64,000 nt of DNA from NCBI GenBank assembly GCA_964394145.1, contig CAYMVL010000034.1, forward strand, positions 1 through 64,000. The letters are read 5' to 3'. A program made the translations under genes and the position numbers. The notes under the pieces are model-generated. The model made no database searches, was not told the origin of the DNA, and saw only the letters and a list, made by a program, of their open reading frames with translations. This stretch comes from JAFGBN01 sp964394145. GTDB taxonomy: Bacteria > Chloroflexota > Dehalococcoidia > GIF9 > AB-539-J10. This document shows, one piece after another, positions 61,425 through 64,000 of the stretch. Within the stretch, counting starts at the first letter, position 1. Each line of letters starts with the position of its first letter.

Positions 61425-62330
61425 TCAGTTACGCATGCTGACCCCCAATCCGGCAGCCTCCAGAATGTCAGGCACGATAGATTCTCTACCCACAGCCATG
61501 ATATGAACGCCGTGGCATAGATTCAATTCTCTTATCGTCTTTACCAGCCGCACAGCAATTTCGATGCCCTTCTGAAGCCCCTTTCCCTTTTCTGCGCTAG
61601 CTAGCTCATCAATTACAGCCTGGGGAACAACTACTCCAGGAACATTATCATTCATATACTGAGCCATTCTCACTGAAGCTAAGACTATAATCCCCGCCAG
61701 GATCTTGACGTTGAATTGTCTTGAATATTGCATGAACTTGCGCAGGCAGTCTAGGTCATATACGCCCTGAGTCTGGAAAAACTGTGCGCCAGCTTCTACT
61801 TTCTTGTCAAACTTGATAAGTTGTGGCTCTATGAAATCCGCTGCGGGGTGAACCGAGGCACCGATGCAGAATTTTGGAGCACCTTTTAGCTCATTCCCTC
61901 CAATGTCTTTACCCGATTCCATTATTTTGATCATTCTTATTAGCTGCACGGAATCCAGGTCAAATACTGGTTTCGCTTCCTTGTGGTCTCCCACATCAAT
62001 AGAATCGCCAGTGAGGCAGAGCACATTAGTGATACCTCTGGAATACGCCAGAAGGAGGTCGGCCTGCAGTGCCAGGCGATTTCGGTCACGGGTAGTCATC
62101 TGAAACACAGGTTCGCCACCATGTTCCTTCACCAATAGACAGCCTCCCAGGGAAGGGAACCTCATCACCGAACTTTGATGGTCGGTGATGTTAATAGCGT
62201 CAACCTTGTCCTTAAGCAATTCTATGTTATGAACCATCTCCGTTGTGTCTACTCCTTTTGGAGGTCCGACCTCTGCGGTCACCAAGAAATTACCTGAATC
62301 AAGTTTTTCCTCAAATAGCGATTTGGCCAT
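61425..62330 (-). CDS. metF: Methylenetetrahydrofolate reductase
   Basis: A 301-residue TIM-barrel enzyme: AEVGPPKGVDTTEM (about 19), INITDHQSSVMRF (about 46), NVLCLTGDS (about 99), CIGASVHPAADF (about 150) and AGAQFFQTQGVYD (about 176). It reduces methylene-THF to methyl-THF in the Wood-Ljungdahl methyl branch. It overlaps metV by 20 bp, so the two subunits are coupled. Confidence 0.93.
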   Translation of the reverse strand: MAKSLFEEKLDSGNFLVTAEVGPPKGVDTTEMVHNIELLKDKVDAINITDHQSSVMRFPSLGGCLLVKEHGGEPVFQMTTRDRNRLALQADLLLAYSRGITNVLCLTGDSIDVGDHKEAKPVFDLDSVQLIRMIKIMESGKDIGGNELKGAPKFCIGASVHPAADFIEPQLIKFDKKVEAGAQFFQTQGVYDLDCLRKFMQYSRQFNVKILAGIIVLASVRMAQYMNDNVPGVVVPQAVIDELASAEKGKGLQKGIEIAVRLVKTIRELNLCHGVHIMAVGRESIVPDILEAAGLGVSMRN

Positions 62331-63006
62331 TACCTTCTCCTAGAATGATATCGGCTTTGTTCACGATTCTTCTTGGTCTAGGAATGGGGCGAAAATTCTT
62401 GGGGGGATAATATCGGCGCATCTTGTCCAACTGGCCTAATCTTTCCAACCTTTTGTAAATCAGGATCCAGACACAATCCATGTCCTTATTCACCTCACAT
62501 TTGCCATTCTTGCTACCGGCGCAGGGCCCGTTGAGTATTCCTTTGGGACATCTGGTAATAGGGCAAATGCCACCAGTCTCAGCCAATATGCAATCGCCGC
62601 AAGCAGAACATCGCTCATCCCAAACACCCCACTCTTTAGACGCACCCATGAAAGATGTATTAACCCCGGGCAGGGCAGGCGTATCCGGGAAACGCTCGGC
62701 CAGCATCTGCACTCCAACGCCACAGCCGAGAGAAAGGATGGCATCTACCTCACTGACTTTGTCCTCCAGCACATCCAGAAATTCAAGATCACACTGCCGT
62801 TTGATTGTGTATTCTGAAAAGCTATGGGCTTCACTTACACCTCTAGCCTGGGCAACTCTGAAGGCCCTGTGAAGCAGCGAGACCTCCCTCTCGCCTCCGG
62901 CGTTACAGACTGTCGTGCAGGTGCCACAACCAAGGATAAGCACCTTCTCATAAGGGGCGATAAGGTGTAGCATTTCCTGTAAAGGTTTTTGCTGTGCCAC
63001 TATCAA
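62311..63006 (-). CDS. metV: MetV-like methylene-THF reductase C-terminal/Fe-S subunit
   Basis: 231 residues, Cys-rich: GCGTCTTVCNAGG (about 26-38), LGCGVGVQML (about 92), CSACGDC (about 131-137), GICPITRCPKGILNGPCAG (about 144-162). MetV partners MetF in acetogens. Start TTG (63006) with SD CAGGAGGTGA, overlapping the upstream stop (TTGA). Confidence 0.9.
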   Translation of the reverse strand: MIVAQQKPLQEMLHLIAPYEKVLILGCGTCTTVCNAGGEREVSLLHRAFRVAQARGVSEAHSFSEYTIKRQCDLEFLDVLEDKVSEVDAILSLGCGVGVQMLAERFPDTPALPGVNTSFMGASKEWGVWDERCSACGDCILAETGGICPITRCPKGILNGPCAGSKNGKCEVNKDMDCVWILIYKRLERLGQLDKMRRYYPPKNFRPIPRPRRIVNKADIILGEGNGQIAI

Positions 63007-64000
63007 GATTTCACCTCCTGACTTATTACTGAGGCCAAATGTAGCTCACCTATTTGTTTGGTAAATTCGTCCAAGGCATTGGCGAAATCCGGTTCATTGG
63101 CATACAGATTGAAAGCTCGCAGCCGTTCAGGCTCAATGCCAATCTGGGCTAATAGCTTCTTGGCCTTTTCCAGCCGCTGTAGAGCCCAGAAGGCTGTATT
63201 CTGCCTGGCACACTGTTCTTCCCCGCAACCGGCAATAAAGACGCCTGCGGCGCCCATCTCGAAGGCGCGCAATATATGCTCAGTTTCTATCTTAGCAACA
63301 CACAAGACAGGCACTATCGAGATGCCTAACTTAGGCTCTCTCCACAGGCCGGCCAGCGCACCGGTGCCATAGAGCCCGTATTGGCAGCAAAAACCAATAA
63401 TCAGTGGCTTGACCTTGGTGGACTCTGCAAACTTAAGAAGCTGAGCTAGACCTTCGTCTACATGCTGTCTATCTTGTGGCTTGCGCAGGACTATAGCCTT
63501 GGCGGGACATTCAGCGGCGCATATGCCGCAAGCCTGGCATTGGTCGGCAGGTATTTGAACGGTGCCACTGCCATCCAAGTATGGCACATCATAAGGGCAG
63601 ATCCGTAAGCAGGTGAGACATGTGGCACACTTATCCGGGAACAGAATCTCGGCGCCCATTCCGCACCTCAGACATCTCCTGGCTTCACTGACGGCAACTC
63701 CCCAATCATAGACCAGCTCCACCGGTTCAAATTCTCTTGCCCTTTCTTCAGCTGGAAGTACGGGAGGCTCGAGGCGGCTGAGCTTCCTTATCGACTCTAC
63801 AGTCTTAGGTAGAAGGTTACCTACCAGGGTTTCTTTTTCGCCCTTGGCGACTAACGGGTACCTGTGTTGTAGATACTCATCAATGCGAAGAGCAGCCTGC
63901 TTACCTGTGGCCAGTGCCTGGACCACCGTCGCTGGCCCGGTGACAGCATCGCCTCCGGCGAAAACGCCCTCCCGATTTGTGGTGAGAGTGACCGGGTCAA
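63003..64000 (-). CDS. GltD-like flavoprotein fused to ferredoxin and MvhD-like domains (5' end cut)
   Basis: At least 332 residues, running off the right edge. Residues at the visible start, NREGVFAGGDAVTGPATVVQ, are the FAD motif ending a GltD/HdrA-type dinucleotide domain. Then come two [4Fe-4S] motifs (CATCLTCLRICPYDVP; CQACGICAAECPAKA), and a C-terminal domain like MvhD/FlpD (IIGFCCQYGLYGTGA, AGCGEEQCARQN) with part of its Cys motif lost. It could pass electrons from NAD(P)H or ferredoxin to MetVF. First visible gene of the metVF operon; overlaps metV by 4 bp. Confidence 0.85.
   Translation of the reverse strand, partial: DPVTLTTNREGVFAGGDAVTGPATVVQALATGKQAALRIDEYLQHRYPLVAKGEKETLVGNLLPKTVESIRKLSRLEPPVLPAEERAREFEPVELVYDWGVAVSEARRCLRCGMGAEILFPDKCATCLTCLRICPYDVPYLDGSGTVQIPADQCQACGICAAECPAKAIVLRKPQDRQHVDEGLAQLLKFAESTKVKPLIIGFCCQYGLYGTGALAGLWREPKLGISIVPVLCVAKIETEHILRAFEMGAAGVFIAGCGEEQCARQNTAFWALQRLEKAKKLLAQIGIEPERLRAFNLYANEPDFANALDEFTKQIGELHLASVISQEVKS

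Noticed and set aside
1..64000. CRISPR array or cas genes
   Set aside because: No regularly spaced direct repeats and no cas-like proteins anywhere in the window.

Overview
The window reads like a chromosome segment of an anaerobic, corrinoid-dependent bacterium, most probably a Dehalococcoidia-type Chloroflexota from sediment or the subsurface. That placement is inferred from gene content: a corrinoid uptake and lower-ligand assembly operon with no corrin-ring synthesis genes nearby, metV-metF next to a GltD/ferredoxin/MvhD-type protein, a tungsten-type aldehyde:ferredoxin oxidoreductase (AOR), a UbiD/UbiX decarboxylase cassette, orphan LivJ-type binding proteins, and several genes of archaeal flavour (bifunctional FBP aldolase/phosphatase, UPF0282, a DUF7839-like regulator). 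No phylogenetic marker was analysed.

Layout. 1-620: tRNA-Leu (partial), tRNA-Gly, tRNA-Cys, then an IS3 transposase remnant. 834-5130: an orphan branched-chain-type binding lipoprotein, then a duplicated marR / PK_C gene pair in which each copy has lost a different partner. 5320-11344: a strong promoter and a terminator-like leader, a complete TRAP transporter (dctP-dctQ-dctM), then ubiD-ubiX-lpdD, suggesting uptake and (de)carboxylation of an aromatic or unsaturated acid. 11408-15938 (minus): a molybdopterin-binding protein, a NitT/TauT-like ABC transporter whose ATPase has a ModC-like tail, and a DUF364 protein. 16034-20068 (minus): an ISL3-like remnant, then AOR, a small alpha-beta barrel protein and an acyl-CoA dehydrogenase. 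20529-28960: housekeeping and salvage genes (rhomboid, DUF167, UPF0282, nucleoside hydrolase plus PfkB kinase, endonuclease III, MFS, alpha/beta hydrolase, proA). 29113-32300: a coiled-coil protein, a second orphan binding protein and a decayed second copy of the coiled-coil gene. 32527-43490: proB and mfd (divergent), an acetate-type transporter, an FAD protein, FBP aldolase/phosphatase, rdgB, an asparagine-synthetase-like protein and a secreted protein.

43576-52317 (minus) is the corrinoid block: btuF, a PP-loop ATPase, btuC, btuD, cbiB, cobD, cobO, cobT, cobS, cobU. Upstream lies a frameshifted second cobO. A second unit (53491-56806) pairs another BtuF, carrying an EF-hand/dockerin-like tail, with two surface proteins that share a domain; it has its own promoter and an operator-like inverted repeat. 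A winged-helix regulator follows. 58237-59530 holds an isochorismatase-like enzyme and a self-contained REDY-like unit with a possible Cys-rich micro-ORF. An IS110 remnant precedes the last operon (60558-64000, minus): a GltD/ferredoxin/MvhD protein (running off the edge), metV, metF and a double-receiver protein with one degenerate phosphosite.

The parts fit together. Corrinoid and methylene-THF reductase genes suggest a Wood-Ljungdahl methyl branch. AOR and the molybdopterin-linked transporter suggest W/Mo use. The TRAP/UbiD and acyl-CoA dehydrogenase genes suggest organic-acid catabolism. The most unusual items are the reciprocally decayed duplication, the BtuF-plus-surface-protein unit, the molybdopterin-linked hybrid ABC system, the REDY/Cys-rich micro-ORF unit and the degenerate double receiver beside metVF.
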